From Bacillus sp. B-jedd (GTDB lineage: Bacteria > Bacillota > Bacilli > Bacillales > Cytobacillaceae), in contig NZ_CCXR01000001.1 in the NCBI RefSeq assembly GCF_000821085.1, positions 3,493,001 through 3,557,000 of the forward strand: a DNA stretch of 64,000 nt, read 5' to 3'. Below the pieces are notes generated by a model. That model was not told the origin of the DNA. It was given only the letters and a program-made list of their open reading frames with translations, and made no database searches. Below, in pieces: positions 42,554 through 50,724 of this stretch. The translations under genes were made by a program, and so were the position numbers. How positions within the stretch are numbered: the first letter of the stretch is position 1; every line of letters begins with the position of its first letter.

Positions 42554-43708
42554 CTAGTTTTTCTTATGAGACTCATACCAATCCTTGATTAGCGTAACTA
42601 CATATCTTCCCCCGTTCATCAAATTCTCAACACTGATATGCTCTTGGAAGGTATGAAGGTTTTTGAAGCCATTTCCGAGTGTCAGGCACTCAAGTCCTTT
42701 CTCATTAAGGACGTTTGTATCTGCACCGCCCAAGGTTTGGGTTGTATATTTTTTCACGCCAATCTGGTCGGCTGCCCTGATGGCCGTTTGCGCGATATCA
42801 TTTTCGGTTGGGATGCTAAACCCCGAATATTTCTTTTCAAAACGGACGTTTGCCTTTCCTCCATGCTTTCTGGCCGCTTTTTCGACAGCTTCTTTCATAT
42901 GTTCCAGTTGGGTATCCAAGGCTTCTTTTGCAAAACTTCGGACTTCCCCGACCAGCTCGACTTCTCCAGGAATAATCGAAGACATGGTCCCGCCTCTGAT
43001 CACGCCAATATTGGCAAGAGTCTGGTCATTGACTTTGCCTAAATCCATACTCTTCAACGCATCGGCCGCAATGAGAAATGCATTGATCCCCTCTTCCGGG
43101 TTCAGGCCGATATGTGAAGACCTTCCTTCTATTTCGCAATAAATCCTGCTGCTGAAGGGACCCTGCAGGATAATCTGGCCAATATCGCCGGTACTGTCAA
43201 AAATAAATCCCCTTTTGCTCTTCACTAAGGAATAATCGAGATAGCGTGCCCCCACCAGCCCAGGCTGTTCATTGACTGTCAGAATCAGTTCAATCGGCCC
43301 GCAAGGAATCCCCGACTCCTGAATGACTGTTATCCCTTCCAAATAAGCAGCCAATGCAGCCCTGTCATCCGCCCCAAGAATGGTTGTTCCATCCGAATAA
43401 ATGACTCCATCCTTTATAACCGGGGTTAATCCTTCTGTAGGAAGAACTGTATCCAAATGAGTTGAAAAAAATAATGGCTCAACATCCGGATCCGTACCGT
43501 CCCACCATGCGATCAGGTTCCCGCAATTTCCGCCAAATTCCTTATGGGACTCATCAAATTGAATGGAAAAACCTAATTCCTGAAGCTTCGGAACTAGATA
43601 TTCAGCCATTGGTTTCTCCTTGCCGCTTGGTGCATTCACCTTTGCCATTTCCAAAAAGCTATCCAATAAACGGTCTTCGTCTATTTTAATCAACGTTTTT
43701 CTGGACAC
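42554..43708 (-). CDS. M20-family (PepT-like) peptidase with a Glu-to-Gln change at a metal-ligand position
   Basis: The 384-residue protein matches PepT-like M20 metallopeptidases: STHLDTV (H84 ligand, D86), GADDRAALAA (D114 bridging ligand), FDSTGD (D171 ligand), a dimerisation domain with GRSSHIGLNPEEGINA, and a late His in NLHTFQEH. At the catalytic pair, normally Glu-Glu (TVGEEVGL-like), the sequence is TVNEQPGL (E147-Q148): the general-base Glu is kept, but the next residue, usually a metal ligand, is Gln. It may have altered metal binding or a different reaction. Within the hut operon it sits where hutG-type hydrolases are often found; a role on N-formimino-glutamate or a His-containing peptide is only a guess. 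GTG start at 43708. Confidence 0.8.
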   Translation of the reverse strand: MSRKTLIKIDEDRLLDSFLEMAKVNAPSGKEKPMAEYLVPKLQELGFSIQFDESHKEFGGNCGNLIAWWDGTDPDVEPLFFSTHLDTVLPTEGLTPVIKDGVIYSDGTTILGADDRAALAAYLEGITVIQESGIPCGPIELILTVNEQPGLVGARYLDYSLVKSKRGFIFDSTGDIGQIILQGPFSSRIYCEIEGRSSHIGLNPEEGINAFLIAADALKSMDLGKVNDQTLANIGVIRGGTMSSIIPGEVELVGEVRSFAKEALDTQLEHMKEAVEKAARKHGGKANVRFEKKYSGFSIPTENDIAQTAIRAADQIGVKKYTTQTLGGADTNVLNEKGLECLTLGNGFKNLHTFQEHISVENLMNGGRYVVTLIKDWYESHKKN

Positions 43709-43711
43709 CCT

Positions 43712-44980
43712 TTAACCATCCCTTCCGAGTTCATTTCTCTTAAAAACTGTTTTGCCCCTCTTTAAGACAAAATCGACCACATTGCTGCCAAGACGGTAAA
43801 TGACATGTTCATAGGATGGGATATCCCAAATTTGAATATCGGCAAGTTTGCCTTTTTCGATAGATCCACGGTCATGGTCAAGGTCGAGAGATTTGGCGCC
43901 GTTAATCGTAGCTGCACGAATGGCCTCTTCTGGTGACATACCATACAACCTGCATGCAAGGACCATGACAAATTGCATCGATTCTGTCCAGTTTCCCGGG
44001 TTCAGGTTGGTAGCAAGCGCTAAGGTCATGCCTGAGTCAATCATCGCCCTTGCGTCAAAAGGCCGCTTATGGGCCACCGCAAAATCCAGCGACGGCATCA
44101 AAACCCCAACAACACCCGCATCTGCCAACTTCCTCATCACCTCGGGCGGCGTATAATTAAGATGATCCGCGGAGACAACCTTCCTTTCTGCCGCCAAATC
44201 AGATCCCCCAATATAGGAGTAAGCATCGGTGTGAACCTTGGACTTTAATCCTGCCTTTTCGCCGGCCTCCAATAACCGGATTGTATCTTCCACATCGAAA
44301 TGGGAATCCTCGATCCACACATCATGGAAAACAGCAAGCTTCCTTTCTTTCACCTGTGGGATCATTTCATTGATAATAAAATCTATATACCTTTCCTTGG
44401 TCATGTCTTCCGGCCATCCGTGTGCACCAAGAAATGTATTTACGATATCTATACTAGAATTTTGATTTAACTCGGAGGCTACTTCTAAAATTTTCAGCTC
44501 ATCCGCTGTACTCAGGCCATACCCGCTTTTTATTTCAACGGTTGTCGTCCCGGAAGCAAGCATGCCTTTTATCCTTTTTTCAGTAGACTGATAGAGTTCT
44601 TCCTTGCTTGCCCTCCTCGTTTTATTGACAGACACCATCACCCCTGTTTCAATGCCTCTCTTTATGAGCTCCAACGGATCGGATATGGTCATTTTCGCAG
44701 CATATTCTTCAACACGGGAGCCGCCGAAAATCGCGTGTGTATGGCTGTCAACGAAACCCGGTGCCACTACTTTTCCGCTGGCATCGATTATTTCCGCCTG
44801 TTCACTATCCACTTCCTGCAAAACTTCTTCTTTTGAACCGGCTGCGATAATTTTTTCTCCGGCTATCGCTACCCAGCCGTTCGGGATCCTACCGATCGAA
44901 TCAGCTTTATCGCCTGTACATGTAATTAGTTCATTTGCATTTGCGATGATGATGTCGGCTTTCTCTTTTTGTTTAACCAC
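43712..44980 (-). CDS. hutI: Imidazolonepropionase
   Basis: The 422-residue amidohydrolase has VVAPGFVDSHTHAIFGGSRVEEYAAKM near residue 80 (metal His pair), EIKSGYGLSTADELKILEVAS, TFLGAHGWPED, KVHTDAYSYIGGSDLA and the late NPGNWTESMQ. These are typical of HutI, which opens the imidazolone ring of 4-imidazolone-5-propanoate to give N-formimino-L-glutamate, the third step of the pathway. The start is GTG at 44980 with GGAGGTAAAGCG ahead. It ends 3 bp before the GTG start of the M20 gene, so the two are tightly coupled. Confidence 0.97.
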   Translation of the reverse strand: MVKQKEKADIIIANANELITCTGDKADSIGRIPNGWVAIAGEKIIAAGSKEEVLQEVDSEQAEIIDASGKVVAPGFVDSHTHAIFGGSRVEEYAAKMTISDPLELIKRGIETGVMVSVNKTRRASKEELYQSTEKRIKGMLASGTTTVEIKSGYGLSTADELKILEVASELNQNSSIDIVNTFLGAHGWPEDMTKERYIDFIINEMIPQVKERKLAVFHDVWIEDSHFDVEDTIRLLEAGEKAGLKSKVHTDAYSYIGGSDLAAERKVVSADHLNYTPPEVMRKLADAGVVGVLMPSLDFAVAHKRPFDARAMIDSGMTLALATNLNPGNWTESMQFVMVLACRLYGMSPEEAIRAATINGAKSLDLDHDRGSIEKGKLADIQIWDIPSYEHVIYRLGSNVVDFVLKRGKTVFKRNELGRDG

Positions 44981-45014
44981 CGCTTTACCTCCTGGACTGC
45001 TAAACTTTTAAGAG

Positions 45015-45045
45015 AAAAGGGTACGGATTCCGCAACCGTCCCCTT
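45015..45045 (-). repeat. Stem-loop between hutU and hutI with a GGGGACGG-type repeat
   Basis: AAGGGTACGG pairs (one mismatch) with CCGTCCCCTT. The GGGGACGGTTG core resembles the trailers of both 52-bp arrays (GGGACGATTCC, CGGAACCGTCCCC). It is a member of a REP-like short repeat and may also affect hut mRNA stability. Confidence 0.45.
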
Positions 45046-45071
45046 CCTCTCTTGTTTTTTATAATAGATAT

Positions 45072-46790
45072 TTAATCCTCGTCCGGCCCGAATGTGGCTG
45101 TTGGCGTCCACCAGAGTGGGATTTTAATGCTCTCTTTTGTAAGTTTGCCATTACCATTCGCAACTTCCTTGGCGCTTTCATACCCTGCTTGCGCATGCCG
45201 GACAACACCGATGCCGGAATCGACTGTCATACAAATCTCCAGGCGCATATCCGCTTCATCTGTCCCATCGGCGATCATGGTGACCCCTGTATGGACTGCT
45301 TCACCCATTGAATAGTTTGCTTGCAGCGCAATCAAATCACACATGCCAACCGCATTCAGGAGGCCATTAAGGACAGGCCAATCGGAAATCAAGTCGCCTC
45401 CGTCAGGCATGTTTTCCGATTCGAATGTCGGATTGACAATCGAACCCGAGTCAAGGTTGTCCCGGGAAAACGCTACCGGCCCCTTTAACTCACCGCTCTT
45501 AACCATTTTATTTACTTCCAGTGCAAATTCCTTTCTTTGCCCAAAGCCGAGGTAGCAAATACGTGCAGGTAAACCTTCAATTGGGATATGTTCCTTGGCT
45601 AATTTGATCCACCTTGTGACAAGTAAATCATCTTTGAATTTTTCCAAAACCATGTCATCTATTTTTTCCAGGTCAGATGGGTCTCCCGACATACAAGTCC
45701 AGCGGAAAGGTCCTCGTCCTTCGCAGAAAAGCGGCCGAATGTATTCAGCTACAAAACCTGGGATTCTCATTGCTTCATCTTCCGGCATCCCTGCATCGCG
45801 GCACTCCTTGCGCAGGCTTGTTCCGTATTCAAAAGCATGTACGCCATCATCGAAAAATTTATTGGTGACCCGCAATTCGCGAATCATCGTTTCCTGGGCT
45901 TTTTTCAAATACAATTGGCGGTCTTTTTTGCGCAGTTCATCTGCTTCTTCGACTGTATAGCCGGACGGCAAATAGGAAATAGGGTCATGGGCTGGCGTCA
46001 TCGAAGTTAGGATATCCGGCTTGAAGCCTTTTTCGTATGCTTCCTCAAAAATATCTGCTGCGTTTCCAACCACGGCAATTCCGATTGAAGTGCCTTCAGT
46101 TGCATGCCTTTCTGCCAGTTCAATCGCTTCATCGAGCGATTCAGCCAGCACATCTATATAGCCAACTTCCATCCTGCGCTTGATTGTGTCAACATTCGAA
46201 TCACAAACAATCCCTACTCCTCCATGCATGGCCATGGCGCGCGTCTGGTTTCCGCCCATGCCTCCCGCACCTGCGGTCAACATGATTTTGCCAACAAGGG
46301 AATCGTTGTAATGTTTCCGTGCAATCGCGGAAAGGGTTTCAAATGTTCCCTGAATAACGCCCTGTGTTCCGATATATTGCCACGGGGCAGCTGTGTATTG
46401 CGCAAACATCGTTAAGTTCTTATCCTGCAATTCATAGAAGGTTTCCCAGGAAGGCCTCATAATGTTTGTTGTTGCCATCACGACGGTAGGTGCATATTTA
46501 TGTGTCTTAAATACCGCTACGGGCATACCAGACTGGACAACCAATGTCTCATCATCATCCAATTCCTTCAGCGCTTTCACAATGGCATGGTAAGATTCCC
46601 AGTTCCGGGCAGCCTTTCCGATCCCTCCATAAACGACAAGCTCCTCAGGCTTTTCAGCATTCTCCATATTATTTTCAAGCATCCTCAAAATGGTTTCTTG
46701 CCTCCAGCCTTTGCATCGTAATTCAGATCCCCGTTGGGCTTTGACAGAATAAAGTATCTCAGGCTTTTCTACAATGTTTTGGTTAACCAT
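45072..46790 (-). CDS. hutU: Urocanate hydratase
   Basis: The 572-residue protein is a full-length urocanase: ELRCKGWRQETILRMLENNMENAE start, YGGIGKAARNWESY, QYTAAPWQYIGTQGVIQGT, an NAD-binding ITLTAGAGGMGGNQ-like segment (MLTAGAGGMGGNQTRAMAMHGG), and GPFRWTCMSGDPSDL holding the conserved Cys. It converts urocanate to 4-imidazolone-5-propanoate with tightly bound NAD+. The ATG at 46790 is preferred over the GTG one codon earlier because GGAGG is 7 nt ahead of it. It is the first gene of the hut operon and is divergent from the LysR gene. Confidence 0.97.
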   Translation of the reverse strand: MVNQNIVEKPEILYSVKAQRGSELRCKGWRQETILRMLENNMENAEKPEELVVYGGIGKAARNWESYHAIVKALKELDDDETLVVQSGMPVAVFKTHKYAPTVVMATTNIMRPSWETFYELQDKNLTMFAQYTAAPWQYIGTQGVIQGTFETLSAIARKHYNDSLVGKIMLTAGAGGMGGNQTRAMAMHGGVGIVCDSNVDTIKRRMEVGYIDVLAESLDEAIELAERHATEGTSIGIAVVGNAADIFEEAYEKGFKPDILTSMTPAHDPISYLPSGYTVEEADELRKKDRQLYLKKAQETMIRELRVTNKFFDDGVHAFEYGTSLRKECRDAGMPEDEAMRIPGFVAEYIRPLFCEGRGPFRWTCMSGDPSDLEKIDDMVLEKFKDDLLVTRWIKLAKEHIPIEGLPARICYLGFGQRKEFALEVNKMVKSGELKGPVAFSRDNLDSGSIVNPTFESENMPDGGDLISDWPVLNGLLNAVGMCDLIALQANYSMGEAVHTGVTMIADGTDEADMRLEICMTVDSGIGVVRHAQAGYESAKEVANGNGKLTKESIKIPLWWTPTATFGPDED

Positions 46791-46859
46791 CACTTTACCT
46801 CCGTGTAACGATAGATTTTATAGTACAAAGCTTTCATCCCGTTGATGTTCTCCCAAGAA

Positions 46860-46873
46860 AGATAACGCTTACA
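46860..46873 (-). promoter_or_regulatory. cre-like site upstream of hutU
   Basis: AGATAACGCTTACA differs from the CcpA consensus TGWNANCGNTNWCA only at the first base. It lies about 70 bp upstream of the hutU start, where bound CcpA could block transcription. CcpA control of hut is known in Bacillus subtilis; here it is inferred from the match. Confidence 0.55.
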
Positions 46874-46953
46874 TTTTGAGCTGTTTGACTTTTTACATTC
46901 AACCCTCCTTTGGTATATTTTTTGGAATTTTCCAACTTTAATTAATATTTTAA

Positions 46954-47011
46954 ATAGGTTAATCTATAATTACAAATACATCTTAACAATAGTTCCATAG
47001 TTTGAAACTAT
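46954..47011. promoter_or_regulatory. Two LysR-type palindromes in the hutU-lysR divergent region
   Basis: ATAGTTTGAAACTAT (46997-47011) is a perfect 15-bp palindrome that contains the LysR-type T-N11-A motif (T46998, A47010). ATAGGTTAATCTAT (46954-46967) is a related site 43 bp to the left, with the same ATAG/CTAT ends. One lies just upstream of the regulator's RBS, the other toward the hut side, as expected for autorepression and activation by one LysR protein. Confidence 0.6.
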
Positions 47012-47029
47012 AAGAGGGGGAGAGTTGAA

Positions 47030-47917
47030 GTGGATTTACAAAGACTGTACTACTTCGTAACGGTGACTGAACACTCAACATTTACTGCTGCAGCCGAAAA
47101 ACTGCATATTTCCCAGCCTTCCTTAAGCACTTCAATTAAGAAGCTAGAAAAAGAAATGGGCTTTGAATTGTTGGATCGAAGCAAGAGGGATTTAATGTTA
47201 ACAAATGAGGGGAAAATTCTTTACCAGGAAGCAAAGAAGCTTTTGATCCATTTTGACCATGTATCTGAAGAAATGAAAAAGCTAAAAAAAGAGGGGCCTT
47301 TAGAATTATCCATTGGCATCATTGAATCCTCGAAGTTTTGGGTTCCGAAGGTTTTAACACAATTCACGCAAGACTACGAACATGTATTTATACGATTATT
47401 TGAGGTTCTCAGTTTAAAAGATGTTGAGCAGGCTTTGTCAAACTTTGAAATCCACCTTGCTATCACAAATCAATATATTAACGGTGACCATATCAATTTA
47501 ATTCCTTTATACGACGAAAGATTAGTAGCGCTCATACCAAATTGCAATCCTTTAAAAAACAAAAGCTTCATTACGATCAAGGATCTGGAAAATGAACGGC
47601 TCATCATTTCCAAAAAAGGCTTCCAAACCCGTACCGATATTCTAAATGCATTTCGAAAAGCCGGCATAAAACCAAACATCCAATTTGAAATTGGACGATT
47701 TGAAACAGCGATCGACCTCGTAGAAGCAGGATTGGGCATCACAGTCGCTCCTGAAAACTATGTTAAACATACACACAGGCCAACTTTCCATTTCAAGCGA
47801 ATACACGATTCCAACCTATCAAGGACCGTATACCTCGCTTTCGATACAAACAGGTATCTGCCTCCATTGGTAGATAAATTCATCACGTTAGTGAAAGAAA
47901 ACTTCGGGAAATCCTAA
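47030..47917 (+). CDS. LysR-family transcriptional regulator divergent from the hut operon
   Basis: The 295-residue protein has the LysR helix-turn-helix at the N-terminus (MDLQRLYYFVTVTEHSTFTAAAEKLHISQPSLSTSIKKLEKEMG, about 1-60) and the effector-binding domain (about 88-290, LSIGIIESSKFWVPKVLTQF, EAGLGITVAPENYV). The GTG start at 47030 follows a GAGGGGGAGAG RBS. Being divergent from hutU, with two palindromes in between, it is the likely hut regulator, with urocanate or histidine as a plausible ligand. It would replace HutP, which controls hut in B. subtilis and is not found here. Confidence 0.9.
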   Translation: MDLQRLYYFVTVTEHSTFTAAAEKLHISQPSLSTSIKKLEKEMGFELLDRSKRDLMLTNEGKILYQEAKKLLIHFDHVSEEMKKLKKEGPLELSIGIIESSKFWVPKVLTQFTQDYEHVFIRLFEVLSLKDVEQALSNFEIHLAITNQYINGDHINLIPLYDERLVALIPNCNPLKNKSFITIKDLENERLIISKKGFQTRTDILNAFRKAGIKPNIQFEIGRFETAIDLVEAGLGITVAPENYVKHTHRPTFHFKRIHDSNLSRTVYLAFDTNRYLPPLVDKFITLVKENFGKS

Positions 47918-47955
47918 ACTTTTTTCACAAGCGGATTGGTGACGATTCTTTCGTT

Positions 47956-47976
47956 GCCGGGGAGTGACAGGCACCT
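47956..47976. repeat. Dispersed intergenic repeat (core)
   Basis: GCCGGGGAGTGACAGGCACC just after the LysR gene. It contains the exact core AGTGACAGGCACC. The AAACAAGAAAA part is missing here. Confidence 0.7.
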
Positions 47977-48133
47977 AAACTTCAATTATGGCTCACCATC
48001 TTTTTCTTTTTGAAAAAATCAGGGTATTTGTACGTCCTTCCAGTCGACCCATTTCTCCACCAGCCTGGAACAACAAAAGGCATTGTAAACTCTACGGAGT
48101 ACAACAATGCCTTTTTTTCGATTACATCACTTT

Positions 48134-48170
48134 TGTAAAACAAGAAAAGCCTTGGAGTGACAGGCACCTC
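48134..48170. repeat. Dispersed intergenic repeat (full copy)
   Basis: TTGTAAAACAAGAAAAGCCT then TGGAGTGACAGGCACCT. Both parts of the motif are present, with an exact core. Confidence 0.75.
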
Positions 48171-48223
48171 AACAGGAGAATATTAAAGAGGATATATAAG
48201 AGGAATATCAAAAGAGGTAAATT

Positions 48224-48487
48224 CTAAACCAGTCTCCTTTTCAAAACTTCCAGTTCCCGTTCATTTCGCGCGGTTTTTTCCCAAATGAAATCCTGGTCCA
48301 ATTCTAAGGACTTAAGCCTGCCAACAACTTCCTCATGGCGTTCTGCATTTTTTTGCTTCTCTGCCACGAAATCTTCACGAATCGCTTTCATGTCCTGTTG
48401 CATTTCTTGTTGTAAACTATTTGTTTTCGCTACCATCCCCACCAACTGGGTGATCATATCTTCTATTCGTCCTAGCCTTTCTTCCAT
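48224..48487 (-). CDS. Small coiled-coil protein
   Basis: The 87-residue protein MEERLGRIEDMITQLVGMVA (then KTNSLQQEMQQDMKAIRED and on) is one continuous charged helix with heptad spacing of Ile/Leu/Val, so a coiled-coil oligomer is likely. It has no Cys and no membrane span. AAGGAGGTGAGAATGG gives a strong RBS. Proteins of this kind are common as short paralogues in Bacillaceae and have no known role. A second, truncated relative starts at 48848. Confidence 0.65.
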   Translation of the reverse strand: MEERLGRIEDMITQLVGMVAKTNSLQQEMQQDMKAIREDFVAEKQKNAERHEEVVGRLKSLELDQDFIWEKTARNERELEVLKRRLV

Positions 48488-48673
48488 CCATTCTCACCTC
48501 CTTTTCCTCCTCCCATTATACAATAGTTTCCCCTCAATCAGCGACTTCGGCTTCTGAAAAAATATGGGAGCATAACGCGCATAGCAAAGGCCGGCTTCCT
48601 TTCTTTCACCCCCCTGCAACACGGAAGTGACGCCACATCCCAACCAGTCAAATCAGATTGTGGAACTATCAAA

Positions 48674-48710
48674 CTGTGAAACAAGAAAACTCGGGTAGTG
48701 AGAGGCACCC
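48674..48710. repeat. Dispersed intergenic repeat (full copy)
   Basis: CTGTGAAACAAGAAAACTCG then GGTAGTGAGAGGCACCC. Both parts of the motif are present; the core has two changes. Confidence 0.7.
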
Positions 48711-48752
48711 GATCATACGGGTCTCGTCCCCCAAAAAACAATATGGATTGTA

Positions 48753-48848
48753 TCAGAGCAAGCACTTTTTTAAACATTTCGGAACGCGTTTTGGATTTAC
48801 CCAGGCGGGTTGCAGTTCACTCAAAATTTGCTTTAATTGTTCTTCCAT
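48753..48848 (-). pseudogene. Truncated start of a coiled-coil gene
   Basis: An ATG at 48848 behind a G-rich RBS opens MEEQLKQILSELQPAWVNPK and runs only 31 codons to a TGA. The first 12 residues look like the start of the short coiled-coil family to which 48224-48487 belongs, then the helical pattern is lost. It is probably the front of a deleted paralogue. A short real peptide cannot be excluded. Confidence 0.4.
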
Positions 48849-48973
48849 AAGATTCCCCCCCCATTCACCCATTCATTTTTCATAAAGTTTTTTGATACCC
48901 AGGATATAACCCCCGATTACTAAAAAAAAGATGACCCCTATTCAATAAAGGAATCACCTTCAAGCTGCTTAAT

Positions 48974-49651
48974 TTATATTCTTTTACCGCCAATGAGCCT
49001 TGGCTTCCAATATGAACTATTGATACTGGCAATTGATACGCCTTTTGATGTTGCTGAATGAATCATCTGTCCATTGCCAATATAAATCGCTACGTGGGTT
49101 ACTTTTCTTCCGCCGCTAGTTGCGAAGAATAATAGATCGCCAGGTTGGTAAGCAGTAACTTTGGTGCCAGTATTATACATTTCCGAAGCTGTACGAGCCA
49201 ACTTGACGCCAGCCTTTTCATATGAGAATGTTACTAAACCAGAGCAGTCAAAGCCACTTGGAGTGGTCCCACCCCATTTATACTTGACCCCCATGTTGCT
49301 TTTCGCAACTGAGATGGCCTTAGCTTTATAATTAGCAGTTGGTTTTGGAGCCGCAGTCTTGGCAGTTGTAACCACTTTAGGTGCAATGTACTTTGAGCTT
49401 ACATAACCTGATTTTCCGTTTGTTGAAACTTTTGCCCACCCTTTTGATTGGGAAGCCACAGTTACTAACTGGTTCTTGGAAAGTTTAGCTACTACTTTTC
49501 CAGAAGCAACGGGTTTATTTCGCATATTTAATGATCCAGAATTAATTTTCACATAATAAGTCGATCCAGAGGCAGAGGCTTGATCAATAGAAGGTGCGAC
49601 AGTAGCTATTAAAGCGAAGAGCAACATAGATGCTAGGATTCTCTTAAACAA
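48974..49651 (-). CDS. Secreted SH3-NlpC/P60 peptidoglycan endopeptidase
   Basis: The 225-residue protein has a signal peptide (to about 27, ASASG), one bacterial SH3 domain (about 31-90: YYVKINSGSLNMRNKPVASGKVV, GWAKVSTNGKSGYVSSKYI), a Thr/Ala/Pro linker, and an NlpC/P60 domain (about 107-225) with C136 in SGFDCSGLVTFSYEKAG, H186 in VTHVAIYIGNGQMIHS and H198. The Cys-His-His set is the expected catalytic triad. It cuts peptide crosslinks or stems in peptidoglycan; the SH3 domain holds it on the wall. The start is TTG at 49651 behind AACGGGGGAAAA. The gene stands alone. Confidence 0.92.
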   Translation of the reverse strand: MFKRILASMLLFALIATVAPSIDQASASGSTYYVKINSGSLNMRNKPVASGKVVAKLSKNQLVTVASQSKGWAKVSTNGKSGYVSSKYIAPKVVTTAKTAAPKPTANYKAKAISVAKSNMGVKYKWGGTTPSGFDCSGLVTFSYEKAGVKLARTASEMYNTGTKVTAYQPGDLLFFATSGGRKVTHVAIYIGNGQMIHSATSKGVSIASINSSYWKPRLIGGKRI

Positions 49652-49934
49652 GTATTTTCCCCCGTTTTTCTAAATGTTAAACATAGTATATATCGTAAGG
49701 GGTTACAAAAAAATAACGCTAGTATTACATTTGTATTACAATTTGCGACAATATTCCCAAAGAAGAAGCAAAAAATGTAACAGAATGAGTAAAAATAGCA
49801 CTGATTATAGTGCTAGATTACCAATCTTTCTTATATCAAAAATAACCCCTAACCAACCACACAGCCCGCCTAACAACACAAAAACACCTCAACAAAAAAA
49901 ACGCCGGACAAAACCACCTAGCGAGTTTTAATTC

Positions 49935-49953
49935 GGGTGGTGCCAGGCACCTA
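49935..49953. repeat. Dispersed intergenic repeat (variant core)
   Basis: GGGTGGTGCCAGGCACCTA. The core GTGCCAGGCACC is a variant that is itself palindromic (GGTGCC/GGCACC). Confidence 0.6.
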
Positions 49954-50122
49954 CACTCACAACCAGATTAGGATGAGTGGCTTAACTGGGTCAATCACGG
50001 GACTGGCAACGGACTTAGTCCGTGTATATCTGGGGATTTCCGTTTGCAGAAATCCCCTGCGCACAAAACAGATAATCTCAATTGTAAACCCGAATTCGAT
50101 TTATTCAACATTTTATTTTAAT

Positions 50123-50173
50123 CGAGGAGTGACAGTGCACCTTAACTCATAAAAACAGGAAGTACAGGTACCT
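50123..50173. repeat. Two adjacent copies of the dispersed repeat core
   Basis: CGAGGAGTGACAGTGCACCT (50123 on) and AACAGGAAGTACAGGTACCT (to 50173) stand about 20 bp apart, just upstream of the membrane-protein gene at 50245. The region 49652-50244 otherwise holds only AT-rich sequence and these repeats. Confidence 0.6.
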
Positions 50174-50244
50174 ATGTGCTTGACACTTCCTCCATTTTTG
50201 CGATGATAGAATTATAGTAAAAATGGAATTTTTAGGGTGATGTT

Positions 50245-50718
50245 ATGTCCAAATCTGCTGATGAGCTTTTTCAGCCTTCGCTTAGAGATGGCTGGAGTAA
50301 AACAAAATCGTATGATATCAATCATTTCTTTCTGGTTTCTTTTTTCGGCGGGCCTATTCCGCTGATGGTGCTTGGCAGCCGAAATGCGAAGTGGCTGAAA
50401 GTGCCGAAGCAACATATAAATGTGTTGGTAGCCATCAGTGTCGTGGTGCAAATCTTTAATTTGGTTATGTTTTATTTGGACAACCGTGATGTTTTGGGTG
50501 AAGGAAACAGGACGCCGCTACTTTCCATTCAGATACTCTCGATTCTTTTGTTCTCTCTTTACAAATTTGTGCTGAACAAGCGATTTCAGCAGCATCGGCG
50601 GACTGTTGGGGAAATCCAGGGTTTGTTTAAGCCGGCCTTGCTGTGGATATTTATTGGAGCGGTGATTCAGTATGCTATTATGGGTGCGGCTTATATCCTG
50701 ACTGAAAGCGTGGGATGA
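50245..50718 (+). CDS. Four-span membrane protein, first gene of a membrane/TPR/AAA set
   Basis: The 157-residue protein has a soluble N-terminal part (about 1-25) and four hydrophobic spans (FFLVSFFGGPIPLMVLG, INVLVAISVVVQIFNLVMFYL, LLSIQILSILLFSLYKFVL, ALLWIFIGAVIQYAIMGAAY), with basic residues between spans two and four. AGGGTGATGTT precedes the ATG. No known family was recognised. It ends 6 bp before the TPR gene, with no strong RBS in between, so the two are probably co-translated. Confidence 0.7.
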   Translation: MSKSADELFQPSLRDGWSKTKSYDINHFFLVSFFGGPIPLMVLGSRNAKWLKVPKQHINVLVAISVVVQIFNLVMFYLDNRDVLGEGNRTPLLSIQILSILLFSLYKFVLNKRFQQHRRTVGEIQGLFKPALLWIFIGAVIQYAIMGAAYILTESVG

Positions 50719-50724
50719 TACTCG

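Noticed and set aside
48538..48777. 79-codon minus-strand frame
   Set aside because: It covers a dispersed repeat and overlaps the short coiled-coil relic; its composition is not protein-like.
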